Shown here in pieces: positions 17,775 to 25,422 of a stretch of 64,000 bases of DNA. A program made the position numbers and the translations under genes. This DNA is from Micrococcus sp. Lineage in GTDB: Bacteria; Actinomycetota; Actinomycetes; Actinomycetales; Micrococcaceae. The stretch spans positions 1-64,000 of the forward strand of contig JASBVO010000001.1 in NCBI GenBank assembly GCA_029961105.1, in the 5' to 3' direction. The notes beneath the pieces are model-generated. The model did not search any database. It was given only the letters and a program-made list of their open reading frames with translations, and was not told the DNA's origin. Each line of letters begins with the position of its first letter. The stretch's first letter is position 1.

Positions 17775-18866
17775 GTGTTTACCGAGCGTACGAGTGTCGG
17801 GCTCGATGTGCACGCACGATCCGTCGCGGCAGCGGCGATCGACGGCGTCACGGGAGAGCTCTTCCAGACGAGACTGACTCCGTCTCATGAGCACATCCTC
17901 TCCTGGGTCCGGGATCTGCCCGGTCCGGTGGCGGTGGCCTACGAGGCCGGCCCGACCGGCTTCGGCCTTTACCGTGCGCTGGTGGGGGCCGGGATCCGGT
18001 GCGAGGTCGTCGCCCCGTCCAAGCTGCAACGCCCGGCCGGGGACCGGGTCAAGACCGATGCCAAGGACGCGGTGCACCTGGCTCGGCTGCTGCGCCTGGA
18101 TGAGGTCGTCTCCGTCTCGGTGCCCTCCGTGGACCAGGAAGCGGCCCGGGATCTGGTCCGGGCCCGGGAGGACTGCCGGGGGGATCTGATGCGCGCCCGG
18201 CACCGGCTGTCCAAGCTGCTGCTGCGCCAGGGCATCGTCTTTTCCGGCGGGCAGGCATGGACCGGTGCCCACCACACCTGGCTGGTCCACGAGGCCCAGC
18301 CACAACTGCTCCACCGGCCGACACGGCTGGCCTTCGATGCTGACCACGAGGCCGTGCTGGCCACTCTGGCCCGCCGAGACCGGCTCGATAGGTCTATCGA
18401 AGCCATGGCCGCCGACTCGGAGTTCACCGCGGTGGTGCACCGGCTGGGGTGCCTGCGCGGGGTCTCCACCCTGACCGGGTTCGGGCTGGCCGTGGAGATC
18501 GGCGACTGGCACCGGTTCACCGGCAACTCCATCGGCTCCTTCGTCGGGCTGGTGCCCTCCGAGCACTCCTCCGGGGCCTCGCGGTCTCAGGGTCCGATCA
18601 CCAAGGCCGGCAACACCCATGCGCGCCGATTACTGGTTGAGGCCGCCTGGCACCACCGGTCCCGGTACACCATCGGCAAGACCATGCGCGACCGCTGGGA
18701 GGCGGCCCCCGCACCGGCCCGGGCCCGCGGCGATGCTGGCAACCGCCGCCTGCATGAGAGGTGGGTGCGGTTCCTGGCCCGCGACAAACGGGGCACGGTG
18801 GCCAACGTAGCCATCGCCCGCGAGCTGGCCGGCTGGTGCTGGTCACTGGCCGTGATGGAGGACTGA
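17775..18866 (+). CDS. IS110-family transposase (DEDD/serine type)
   Basis: The product has 363 residues. The N-terminal RuvC-like DEDD domain shows GLDVHARS, YEAGPTGF and KTDAKDAVHLA, the acidic residues of the family. A middle helical region follows, then the C-terminal Transposase_20 domain with GLVPSEHSSGASR, which holds the probable catalytic serine, and ITKAGNTHARR. The frame is intact, so the element may be active. The start chosen is GTG 17775 with GGGAGG seven bases upstream; an in-frame GTG at 17676 would add 33 residues without family character. These enzymes act with a structured element-encoded RNA that pairs with target and donor DNA. Confidence 0.9.
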   Translation: MFTERTSVGLDVHARSVAAAAIDGVTGELFQTRLTPSHEHILSWVRDLPGPVAVAYEAGPTGFGLYRALVGAGIRCEVVAPSKLQRPAGDRVKTDAKDAVHLARLLRLDEVVSVSVPSVDQEAARDLVRAREDCRGDLMRARHRLSKLLLRQGIVFSGGQAWTGAHHTWLVHEAQPQLLHRPTRLAFDADHEAVLATLARRDRLDRSIEAMAADSEFTAVVHRLGCLRGVSTLTGFGLAVEIGDWHRFTGNSIGSFVGLVPSEHSSGASRSQGPITKAGNTHARRLLVEAAWHHRSRYTIGKTMRDRWEAAPAPARARGDAGNRRLHERWVRFLARDKRGTVANVAIARELAGWCWSLAVMED

Positions 18867-19156
18867 GCCACAGAGACCGCTTCGCATTCCGCCGTGGCCG
18901 GTGGCAGCGCGTGGAGCGACCCGCGATACAACTATGAGCAGCCGAACCCCGTCCGACGACGCTCGATCCTAGACACGCGGTCCCGCTCCTGCCGAACACC
19001 CCGTCCTGCGGTACCCAACCCGCGCATATCAGTCTGACCGCGCGTCGATCAATGACACGCTCACCGAACCCCCGCGAAGCGAAGCAAGAGGCGCCCGCCC
19101 CCCGATCAGGGACGGGCGCCTCGCCCTGCCTCTTGACAGGAGGCCACTACATATCA
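18867..19156 (+). ncRNA. Candidate bridge/seek RNA region of the IS110-type element
   Basis: This 290-base noncoding right end follows the transposase stop. In IS1111-group elements the guide RNA is encoded in this position. It contains a strong GC-rich hairpin at 19088-19122 just before the right inverted repeat. I cannot fold the RNA or prove pairing with the target; the call is by position and family only. Confidence 0.35.
19088..19122. terminator. GC-rich hairpin in the IS110-type right end
   Basis: A perfect 10-base stem (GAGGCGCCCG / CGGGCGCCTC) with a 15-base loop. It could end transcription from the transposase or be part of the element's guide RNA. Confidence 0.5.
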
Positions 19157-19285
19157 GTTGTGTGCCGGGATGAGCGACAGGATGCGAGGTTCGGGTCGGT
19201 CCAGTCCGGCCAGATCCCGAGCAAGGGCGTCGGGGGAGACGATCGGCGGTGTGGTCTCCTCAATGGACGGCGAGTTCGCTGTCAG
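19154..19285 (-). pseudogene. N-terminal fragment of the GT2 gene split by the IS110-type element
   Basis: In one minus-strand frame the sequence reads SIEETTPPIVSPDALARDL, then PEPRILSLIPAHN, followed at once by a TGA lying in the insertion-sequence end. RILSLIPAHN is the classic beginning of a GT2 catalytic domain, and the expected continuation (VGIVKTVRDE) is found across the element at 17650. The start is unclear: the frame begins after a stop at about 19310, and the first start-like codon is CTG 19285 or an ATT. A frameshift from the ATG at 19419 is another option. The gene lay just downstream of gtrA, a common pairing for polyprenyl-phosphate sugar synthesis and transfer. Confidence 0.75.
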
Positions 19286-19419
19286 TTGCGCACGGGTCCT
19301 CCGTGCAAAACATCAGCACAATGAGGGCAGCCCACGCGAACCACGAGTTCGGTCTGCGGCACGGGGTCGGTCCGCGGCTCAGGATCGGCTGGGGTGGGGG
19401 CGTCGATGGTGTCAGTCAT
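19282..19419 (-). CDS. Small 45-residue open frame coupled to gtrA
   Basis: ATG 19419 overlaps the TGA of the gtrA-like gene (ATGA) and AGGAGG lies ten bases upstream, so initiation here is likely. The frame gives MTDTIDAPTPADPEP, ends GGPVRN and contains GCPHC. It may be a leader peptide, or the true N-terminus of the broken GT2 protein after a frameshift, since a shifted frame from 19350 reads WFAWAALIVLMF, a membrane-like segment. Function unknown. Confidence 0.4.
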   Translation of the reverse strand: MTDTIDAPTPADPEPRTDPVPQTELVVRVGCPHCADVLHGGPVRN

Positions 19420-20111
19420 GATTGCTGTTCCTCCTGAAGAGCTGCCACGGGCACGGGCCGGCTCGCAGCGGGACGGGTACGGTAGATGACGCGAGTCGTG
19501 AAGGCAAAGCGGATCAGGAACGCGATCGTGAGGGTCGCGGCCTGGGCGACGACGCTGGGGACGAGCAACAGGTCCACCAAGAGCACGAGCACCGGCATCC
19601 GGACGAGCGTCTCGATGTTGTTGAAGCTGAAGCTCACAATGAGGCGTTGCCAGAACGGGCGGGCCCCACGCACGTCGCGGAAAACCAGCCGCTCATGCAT
19701 GAGGAAGTTGCTCAGAATGGTCAGTTCCGTGGCCACGATCGCGGCCAACAGGTAGTGCGTTCCGCCGCCGAGGAGAGCCGCCATGATCAAGAGGTTGAGC
19801 ACCGCGCCGAAGGCCCCTACCGCGGCGAACCTGGACATCCGACTGCATGCCAGGACGACAAGCCGACGGAAGAAGTGCTGACCGCGGGCGAGGCCGTCCA
19901 TGCTGCTGGCAGCACGTACCTTTGGGATATCGCTTGAGACGGGTTCGGTCCAGGTATCAGCGTGAGGGACGTCAACAGGAACATCTGCCGTTCCGGATGT
20001 CGGCTGGTCCTCAGGCAGCAACTCCGCCGTGCTGGGCTGGTCAATGCTCTCGGCCGGTACCCCTGCGATGGCAGGTGGTCGGTCTGCTCCTGGAGTGGTA
20101 GTGAAGGTCAA
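19416..20111 (-). CDS. GtrA-like membrane protein
   Basis: The product has 231 residues. The C-terminal 130 residues form the four-segment GtrA domain: SRFAAVGAFGAVLNLLIM, then LLAAIVATELTILSNFL, FRDV with an FSFNNIETL stretch, and a last segment QAATLTIAFLIRF. GtrA-like proteins help move polyprenyl-phosphate sugars across the membrane. The first 95 residues are acidic, Pro/Thr-rich and probably disordered. The start chosen is TTG 20111 behind GAGGAG at a seven-base distance. The frame is open upstream to 20354, but those residues are Arg/Pro-rich with no family match; a shorter start at the internal Met (MDGLARG) is also possible. It is followed by the broken GT2 gene, probably its former partner. 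Confidence 0.8.
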   Translation of the reverse strand: MTFTTTPGADRPPAIAGVPAESIDQPSTAELLPEDQPTSGTADVPVDVPHADTWTEPVSSDIPKVRAASSMDGLARGQHFFRRLVVLACSRMSRFAAVGAFGAVLNLLIMAALLGGGTHYLLAAIVATELTILSNFLMHERLVFRDVRGARPFWQRLIVSFSFNNIETLVRMPVLVLLVDLLLVPSVVAQAATLTIAFLIRFAFTTRVIYRTRPAASRPVPVAALQEEQQS

Positions 20112-20708
20112 GGAGGCTCTCCTCAATGCCGGCGGATCGGCATGCCCCAGTCCCGGGCCACAGGGGGAGTAGCGCCCGGCATCGAGGGAGTGCGACGACT
20201 GCCATTCGCACTCGCGGAGGACAGCCCTGGTACACGTGTGTGCGCATGCTCCCGGAACGCTTTCCAGCGGCCCGAGCGCTGATCGAGGGAGGGGATCAGC
20301 CCTTGATCTGCGCCAACGACTCGAACTGTACGGACGCCCCGTGGGCCTGATCACGAGTAATCGCTACGTGGATTCCCGTCGGGGCCTACTCGGCTGACCG
20401 GCAATTCGCTCGGTGCCGATACGCAGATGGACGTGCATGCCGAGGAGTCTGCACTCAGGGCTCCGGGTGCCGAAGCAGTGTCCCGCCGTGCCGGGTCCGG
20501 CGGCGTGCTGCAGCCCTGGGTGGGGCACTTTGGCCATGTCAGATGAGCGGGCACGGGCAAGCTCCGCGGCGCCAACACCGCTGGATGCGCGGAGCCACCG
20601 GGGCCTGGGCGCGTGGTCGCCGAGAGTGGCGAGGACCGTGCGGGGCAGGGGAATGTCCAGGGAGGCAGTGGCGCAACGGTCAAGGCCCGGAGCCATGCCG
20701 ACAACGCG

Positions 20709-20752
20709 CTCGAGGGCCTGGGCCCGGTCCACACCGAGCCCAGGCCCTCGAG
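20709..20752. terminator. Perfect 15-base inverted repeat
   Basis: CTCGAGGGCCTGGGC (20709-20723) pairs with GCCCAGGCCCTCGAG (20738-20752) around a 14-base loop. No T-run follows. No gene end is close, so its role is unclear; it may be the terminator of a lost gene. Confidence 0.45.
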
Positions 20753-20798
20753 GCCTGACCTATGAAATTCGACTCCGACCTGCGGGGACGCCGTGGGG

Positions 20799-20854
20799 GA
20801 CGGGCGCCTCGCCTCACCTCGTGAGGACAGCCCAGTACACATAGGGTGCCGGGA
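20799..20854. repeat. Partial copy of the IS110-type right junction
   Basis: This stretch begins with the same 15 bases (GACGGGCGCCTCGCC) as 19111-19125, keeps a weaker match through a TACACATAG stretch like the element's terminal TACATA, and ends with GTGCCGGGA as at 19162-19170, which is flanking GT2 sequence. It could be a scar of a related element or a shared target. Confidence 0.35.
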
Positions 20855-20889
20855 CCGAGGGGTTCTGAGTATCCGCCGGTGTAAACGGA

Positions 20890-20926
20890 AACCGTTCCTG
20901 GGCGCCGCCCGGCGCCCGGAACGGTT
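20890..20926. terminator. Strong hairpin downstream of the DUF2505 gene
   Basis: AACCGTTCCTGGGCGCC pairs with GGCGCCCGGAACGGTT around a GCCC loop, with one T-G wobble. The 16-17 base stem lies about 180 bases past the stop of the minus-strand DUF2505 gene and probably ends its transcript. Confidence 0.6.
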
Positions 20927-21102
20927 CAGCCAGGGATCACCCGGGAGGTCACCAAGGGGCTACTCGGGGACGGAGTCCGTCGGCGGGGAAGCGGCAGGAG
21001 TGCTCGCCAGCCAGCCGACCAGCGCCGCCCCCGGAGGATGCGCGGACGGCGATTCGCGAACGATGTCCCGGCGTTCACCCCGGGACGTGGTGTACTGCCC
21101 GG

Positions 21103-21609
21103 TCAGCGGTCCAGCCAGGCCGTGACCTCGCGCGACTGCCGGGCGAGCACCTTGCCGACCCTCGGCTCGGCGGCCTGCGCCAGCTTGCTGCCGACCAGCG
21201 GGATCTTGCACTCCACGTAGCCGTCCACCTGCACGTCGGTGCCGGACTCCGTCGGCACCAGCCGCTGCTCGGCCGTCGCGGTGGCCTTCGCCGCGCCGAC
21301 GGTGATCACCAGCTGGCCGGTCCGCGAGCCGTCCGCCGCCGGGGCGGACCAGTTCTCCTGCTGCTCCAGGCGCAGCTTGTCACCGAGGAACTTGCCGGCG
21401 AACTTCTGCACCGCCTCCGGCAGCCTGTGCACCGGCACGGACCGGATCATGGTGACGGACACGGGCCCGGCCGGCTCGCCCTGGCGCTCGAAGGCGACCA
21501 GTTCCCCGCCGAGCCCCTCGGTCACCTTGCGGTTGAAGTCCTCGCCCGCCAGGGCCGAGAACACGTCGGCCGGGGGGTGGGCAATGGTGGTGGATTCCTT
21601 GAACGCCAT
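21103..21609 (-). CDS. DUF2505 family protein
   Basis: The product has 168 residues starting MAFKESTTI. The pattern (HPPADVFSALAGEDF near the start, alternating beta strands, and a final helix VLARQSREVTAWL) matches DUF2505, an actinobacterial family with a START/SRPBCC-like fold that may bind a lipid or other hydrophobic ligand. No ligand or reaction is known to me. GGAGGACCCC lies just before ATG 21609. The gene is divergent from mfd with about 90 bases between them, so both promoters are likely in that gap. It marks the return to core chromosome. Confidence 0.85.
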   Translation of the reverse strand: MAFKESTTIAHPPADVFSALAGEDFNRKVTEGLGGELVAFERQGEPAGPVSVTMIRSVPVHRLPEAVQKFAGKFLGDKLRLEQQENWSAPAADGSRTGQLVITVGAAKATATAEQRLVPTESGTDVQVDGYVECKIPLVGSKLAQAAEPRVGKVLARQSREVTAWLDR

Positions 21610-21699
21610 CGGGGTCCTCCTGGGGGTTCGACTGTGCCTGGCCTCCGCCGGCAGCGGACGCCACGGACGAGCCTATCGCGAGCAACTATGCTGGGATGA

Positions 21700-24600
21700 A
21701 TGACCACACCCCACCCGCTGGCAGGGCTGTTCCCCGCCCTGCTGCAGGATCCTGCCGTCGCCGCATCCGTCGTCTCCGCTGGTCGGACCGGTGCTGACCG
21801 CACCGAGGACCTGGAGATCAGTCTGCCCGACGGCGCCCGCGCACCCCTGGCGGCCCTGCTCGCCGGGGCGTCGGGCGGGGTGACCACGGGCACGGAGGAG
21901 CAGCCGCAGGGCCTGGCCCGGCCCGGCGTCGTGCTGCTGGTGACCGCCACCTCGCGGGAGTCCGAGGACCTCGCCGCCGACCTGGCCGGCTGGATGGACC
22001 CGGAGACGATAGCGCACTTCCCGTCCTGGGAGACCCTGCCGCATGAACGGCTCTCGCCGCGCTCGGACACCGTCGGCAACCGCCTGGCGGTGCTGCGCCG
22101 GCTCGCCCACCCCGGGGAGGGCGGCGGGCCCCCGCTGGCCGTGGTCACCGCCCCGGTCCGCTCCGTGCTCCAGCCCCTCGTGGCCGGGCTCGGAGACCTC
22201 GCGCCGGTGCGCATCTCCGTGGGCGAGGACCACGACTTCGACTCCGTGGTGCAGTCCCTCGCCGACGCCGCCTACTCGAGGGTGGACATGGTCTCGCGCC
22301 GCGGGGAGTACGCCGTGCGCGGCGGGCTGCTGGACGTCTTCCCGCCCACCGAGGCCCACCCGCTGCGCATCGAGTTCTTCGGGGACACCGTGGAGCAGAT
22401 GCGGTACTTCTCCGTGGCGGACCAGCGGTCCCTGCAGGACGCCACCGGCGACGGCACCGGGCACCCCACCACGCTGTACGCCCCGCCGTGCCGCGAGCTG
22501 CTGCTGACCGACTCCGTCCGTCGCCGGGCCCGGGAGCTCCAGCCGTCCCTGCCCGGGGCCGTGGACATGCTCGAACGCATCGCCGAGGGGATCGCCGTGG
22601 AGGGCATGGAGTCCCTGGCCCCGGTGCTGGCCGACGGCATGGTCCCGTTTCTGGAGCTTCTCCCCGAGGACTCGCTGACCATCCTGGTGGAACCGGAGAA
22701 GGTCCGGCACCGCGCCGACGACCTGCTCAACACCAACGAGGAATTCCTCACCGCCGCCTGGGCGTCCGCCTCCCAGGGCGGGGCCGCCCCGGTGGACATC
22801 GCCACGCTGGGTGGCGGGACCGGCTCCGGTCCCGACGCCGGCCAGGCCGGGGCGGGCGGCTTCGCCACCCTGGCGGAGACCCGGGCCACCGCGCTGCGCC
22901 GCTTCCAGGGCTGGTGGCAGATCACCGCCCTCGGTGCCGACGTCGAGCTGCTGCCGGACGCCTCCGCGCTGCGCACCGCCTTCACCGAGCCCCGCGGCTT
23001 CCACGGGGACGTGGACGCCATGATCCAGCACGTCAGCCAGCGGTGCGCGGAGGGCTGGCAGGCGGTCGTGGCCACCGACGGGCCCGGACCGGCCCGGCGC
23101 CTGGCCGAGCTGCTCGGCGAGGCCGGACTGCCCGCCGTCGTGGTGGAGACCGTGCCCGCCGAACCGCAGCCCGGGCAGGTGACCATCACCACCGCCGTCG
23201 CCGGCTCCGGGTTCGCGATGCCGCAGGCGAAGGTGGCGCTGCTGACCGAGCAGGACCTGTTCGGCCGCAATCGTGCCTCAGGGCCACGCGGTGCCACCAA
23301 GACCCTGGCCCGCAAGCGCCGCAACGCGGTGGACCCGCTGAGCCTGGCCGAGGGCGACTACGTGGTGCACAGTCAGCACGGCATCGCGAGGTTCGTGGAA
23401 CTGCAGCGCCGCAAGGTGGCCGGCGCCGGGACGGCCGGGGGCGCCGGGAGCTCGGCCAACGGGGACTCCTACCGCGAGTACCTCGTGCTGGAGTACGCCC
23501 CGTCCAAGCGCGGGGCGCCGGGGGACCGGCTCTTCGTGCCCACGGACCAGCTGGACCAGGTCACCCGGTACGTCGGCGGAGAGACGCCGAGCCTGTCCAA
23601 GATGGGCGGCTCGGACTGGGCCTCCACCAAGTCCAAGGCGAAGAAGGCCACCAAGCAGATCGCCGGCGAGCTGATCCGCCTGTACTCGGCACGGATGGCC
23701 TCGAAGGGCCATTCGTTCGCCCCGGACACCCCGTGGCAGCGCGAGCTCGAGGAGTCGTTCGCGTTCATCGAGACCCCGGACCAGCTCACGACCATCAACG
23801 AGGTCAAGCAGGACATGGAGGCCTCGGTGCCCATGGACCGGCTGATCTGCGGCGACGTCGGCTTCGGCAAGACCGAGGTGGCCGTCCGGGCCGCCTTCAA
23901 GGCCGTCCAGGACGGCAAGCAGGTGGCCGTGCTGGTCCCCACGACGCTACTGGCCCGGCAACACCATGAAACCTTCACCGAGCGGTTCGCCGGCTTCCCG
24001 GTGAAGGTGAAGGCCCTCTCCCGGTTCCAGAACGCGAAGGAGTCCAAGGAGACCCTCGACGGCATGGCCGAGGGATCCGTGGACGTGGTCATCGGCACCC
24101 ACCGGCTGCTGTCCAAGGAGGTCCGGTTCAAGGACCTGGGGCTGGTGATCGTGGACGAGGAGCAGCGCTTCGGGGTGGAGCACAAGGAGGCGCTGAAGAC
24201 GATGCGCACCAACGTGGACGTGCTGGCGATGTCCGCGACCCCGATCCCGCGCACCCTGGAGATGTCCCTGACCGGGATCCGGGAGACCTCCACCCTGGCC
24301 ACCGCCCCGGAGGAGCGGCACCCCGTGCTGACCTACGTGGGCCCCTACACGGACCAGCAGGTCACGGCGGCGATCCGGCGCGAGCTGATGCGCGAGGGCC
24401 AGGTGTTCGTGGTGCACAACCGGGTCTCCTCCATCGACAAGGTGGCCGGGCGGATCCGCGAGCTGGTCCCCGAGGCCCGGGTCGTGGTGGCCCACGGCAA
24501 GATGGGCGAGGCCCGGCTGGAACAGGTGATGGTGGACTTCTGGGAACGGAAGTTCGACGTGCTGGTGTCCACCACGATCATCGAGACCGGCCTGGACATC

Positions 24601-25422
24601 GCCAACGCCAACACCCTGATCATCGACCGTGCCGACGCCTACGGGCTGTCCCAGCTGCACCAGTTGCGCGGCCGGGTCGGCCGCGGCCGGGACCGCGCCT
24701 ACGCCTACTTCCTGTACGACGCGGAGAAGCCCTTGGGCGAGACCGCCCTGGAGCGGCTCAAGGCCGTGGCCGCCCACAACGAGCTCGGCTCGGGCATGCA
24801 GCTGGCCATGAAGGACCTGGAGATCCGCGGTGCCGGCAACCTGCTGGGCGGCGAGCAGTCCGGTCACATCGCCGGCGTCGGCTTCGACCTGTACCTGCGC
24901 ATGGTGGGCGAGGCCGTGGCCGACTTCAAGGGCGGGGAGGACAGCGCGCCCGCCGAGGTCAAGGTGGAGTTGCCGATCAACGCCCACCTGCCGCACGACT
25001 ACGTGCCGGGGGAACGGCTGCGGCTGGAGGCCTACCGCAACCTGGCCCAGGCCAACGACGACGCCGCCGTGGACGCGGTGGTGGAGGAGCTGCAGGACCG
25101 CTACGGCGAGCTGCCCGCCGCCGCCCAGAACCTGGTGGCGGTGGCCCGGTTCCGCAACGCCGCCCGGGCCGCCGGCGTCACCGAGGTGATGCTGATGGGC
25201 CAGAACGTGAAGTTCGGCCCCTCCGACCTGCCCGAGTCCCGCGTGATGCGCCTGCAGCGCATGTACAAGGGCGCCTCGGTCAAGCCGGCCCTGAACGCGG
25301 TGATGATCCCGCGGCCGAAGACCGCGCCGGTGGGCGGGAAGGACCTCGTGGACCTGCCGCTGCTGGACTGGGCCGCGCAGGTGCTCAAGGCGATCTTCCT
25401 GCCGGACCAGCCGGCCCCCTAG
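21700..25422 (+). CDS. mfd: Transcription-repair coupling factor
   Basis: Mfd removes RNA polymerase stalled at DNA damage and recruits UvrA. The 1240 residues show the normal architecture. The UvrB-like N-terminal region (1-about 380) contains HFPSWETLPHE. The polymerase-interacting CarD-like domain starts at about residue 540 (EGDYVVHSQHGIARF). The helicase carries Walker A GDVGFGKTEVA at about 716, DEEQRFG at about 820 and QLRGRVGRGRDRAYAY near 990. The C-terminal TRCF domain (about 1090-1200) follows. Length and motifs are normal, with short Gly/Ala-rich inserts around residues 375 and 570. The start is ATG 21700. The stop overlaps the stop of the convergent acyltransferase gene by 3 bases. 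Confidence 0.97.
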   Translation: MTTPHPLAGLFPALLQDPAVAASVVSAGRTGADRTEDLEISLPDGARAPLAALLAGASGGVTTGTEEQPQGLARPGVVLLVTATSRESEDLAADLAGWMDPETIAHFPSWETLPHERLSPRSDTVGNRLAVLRRLAHPGEGGGPPLAVVTAPVRSVLQPLVAGLGDLAPVRISVGEDHDFDSVVQSLADAAYSRVDMVSRRGEYAVRGGLLDVFPPTEAHPLRIEFFGDTVEQMRYFSVADQRSLQDATGDGTGHPTTLYAPPCRELLLTDSVRRRARELQPSLPGAVDMLERIAEGIAVEGMESLAPVLADGMVPFLELLPEDSLTILVEPEKVRHRADDLLNTNEEFLTAAWASASQGGAAPVDIATLGGGTGSGPDAGQAGAGGFATLAETRATALRRFQGWWQITALGADVELLPDASALRTAFTEPRGFHGDVDAMIQHVSQRCAEGWQAVVATDGPGPARRLAELLGEAGLPAVVVETVPAEPQPGQVTITTAVAGSGFAMPQAKVALLTEQDLFGRNRASGPRGATKTLARKRRNAVDPLSLAEGDYVVHSQHGIARFVELQRRKVAGAGTAGGAGSSANGDSYREYLVLEYAPSKRGAPGDRLFVPTDQLDQVTRYVGGETPSLSKMGGSDWASTKSKAKKATKQIAGELIRLYSARMASKGHSFAPDTPWQRELEESFAFIETPDQLTTINEVKQDMEASVPMDRLICGDVGFGKTEVAVRAAFKAVQDGKQVAVLVPTTLLARQHHETFTERFAGFPVKVKALSRFQNAKESKETLDGMAEGSVDVVIGTHRLLSKEVRFKDLGLVIVDEEQRFGVEHKEALKTMRTNVDVLAMSATPIPRTLEMSLTGIRETSTLATAPEERHPVLTYVGPYTDQQVTAAIRRELMREGQVFVVHNRVSSIDKVAGRIRELVPEARVVVAHGKMGEARLEQVMVDFWERKFDVLVSTTIIETGLDIANANTLIIDRADAYGLSQLHQLRGRVGRGRDRAYAYFLYDAEKPLGETALERLKAVAAHNELGSGMQLAMKDLEIRGAGNLLGGEQSGHIAGVGFDLYLRMVGEAVADFKGGEDSAPAEVKVELPINAHLPHDYVPGERLRLEAYRNLAQANDDAAVDAVVEELQDRYGELPAAAQNLVAVARFRNAARAAGVTEVMLMGQNVKFGPSDLPESRVMRLQRMYKGASVKPALNAVMIPRPKTAPVGGKDLVDLPLLDWAAQVLKAIFLPDQPAP

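Larger units (their letters stand above)
17649..19156 (+). mobile_element. IS110-family element (IS1111-like ends) inserted in a GT2 gene
   Basis: The element is about 1.5 kb with one transposase gene. A 12-base inverted repeat TATGTAGTGRCC lies near both ends (17656-17667 and, inverted, 19142-19153), which fits the sub-terminal repeats of the IS1111 group. The outer limits given are estimates within a few bases. The two halves of a GT2 gene flank it, which fixes the insertion. No target duplication is expected for this family. The noncoding part is longer after the transposase (about 290 bases) than before it (about 125 bases). Confidence 0.8.
20112..21102. other. Gap of about 990 bases without a supported gene
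   Basis: Several frames are open on both strands because of the high GC content, but none shows domain character or convincing start signals. The gap holds two strong inverted repeats (20709-20752 and 20890-20926) and a 56-base stretch resembling the right junction of the IS110-type element (20799-20854). It marks the border between the accessory polysaccharide region and the core genes. Confidence 0.5.

Noticed and set aside
20351-20844. Overlapping frames of about 140-160 codons on both strands in the gtrA-DUF2505 gap
   Set aside because: Both are Pro/Ser/Arg-rich, have no domain or convincing ribosome binding site, and contain the inverted repeats.
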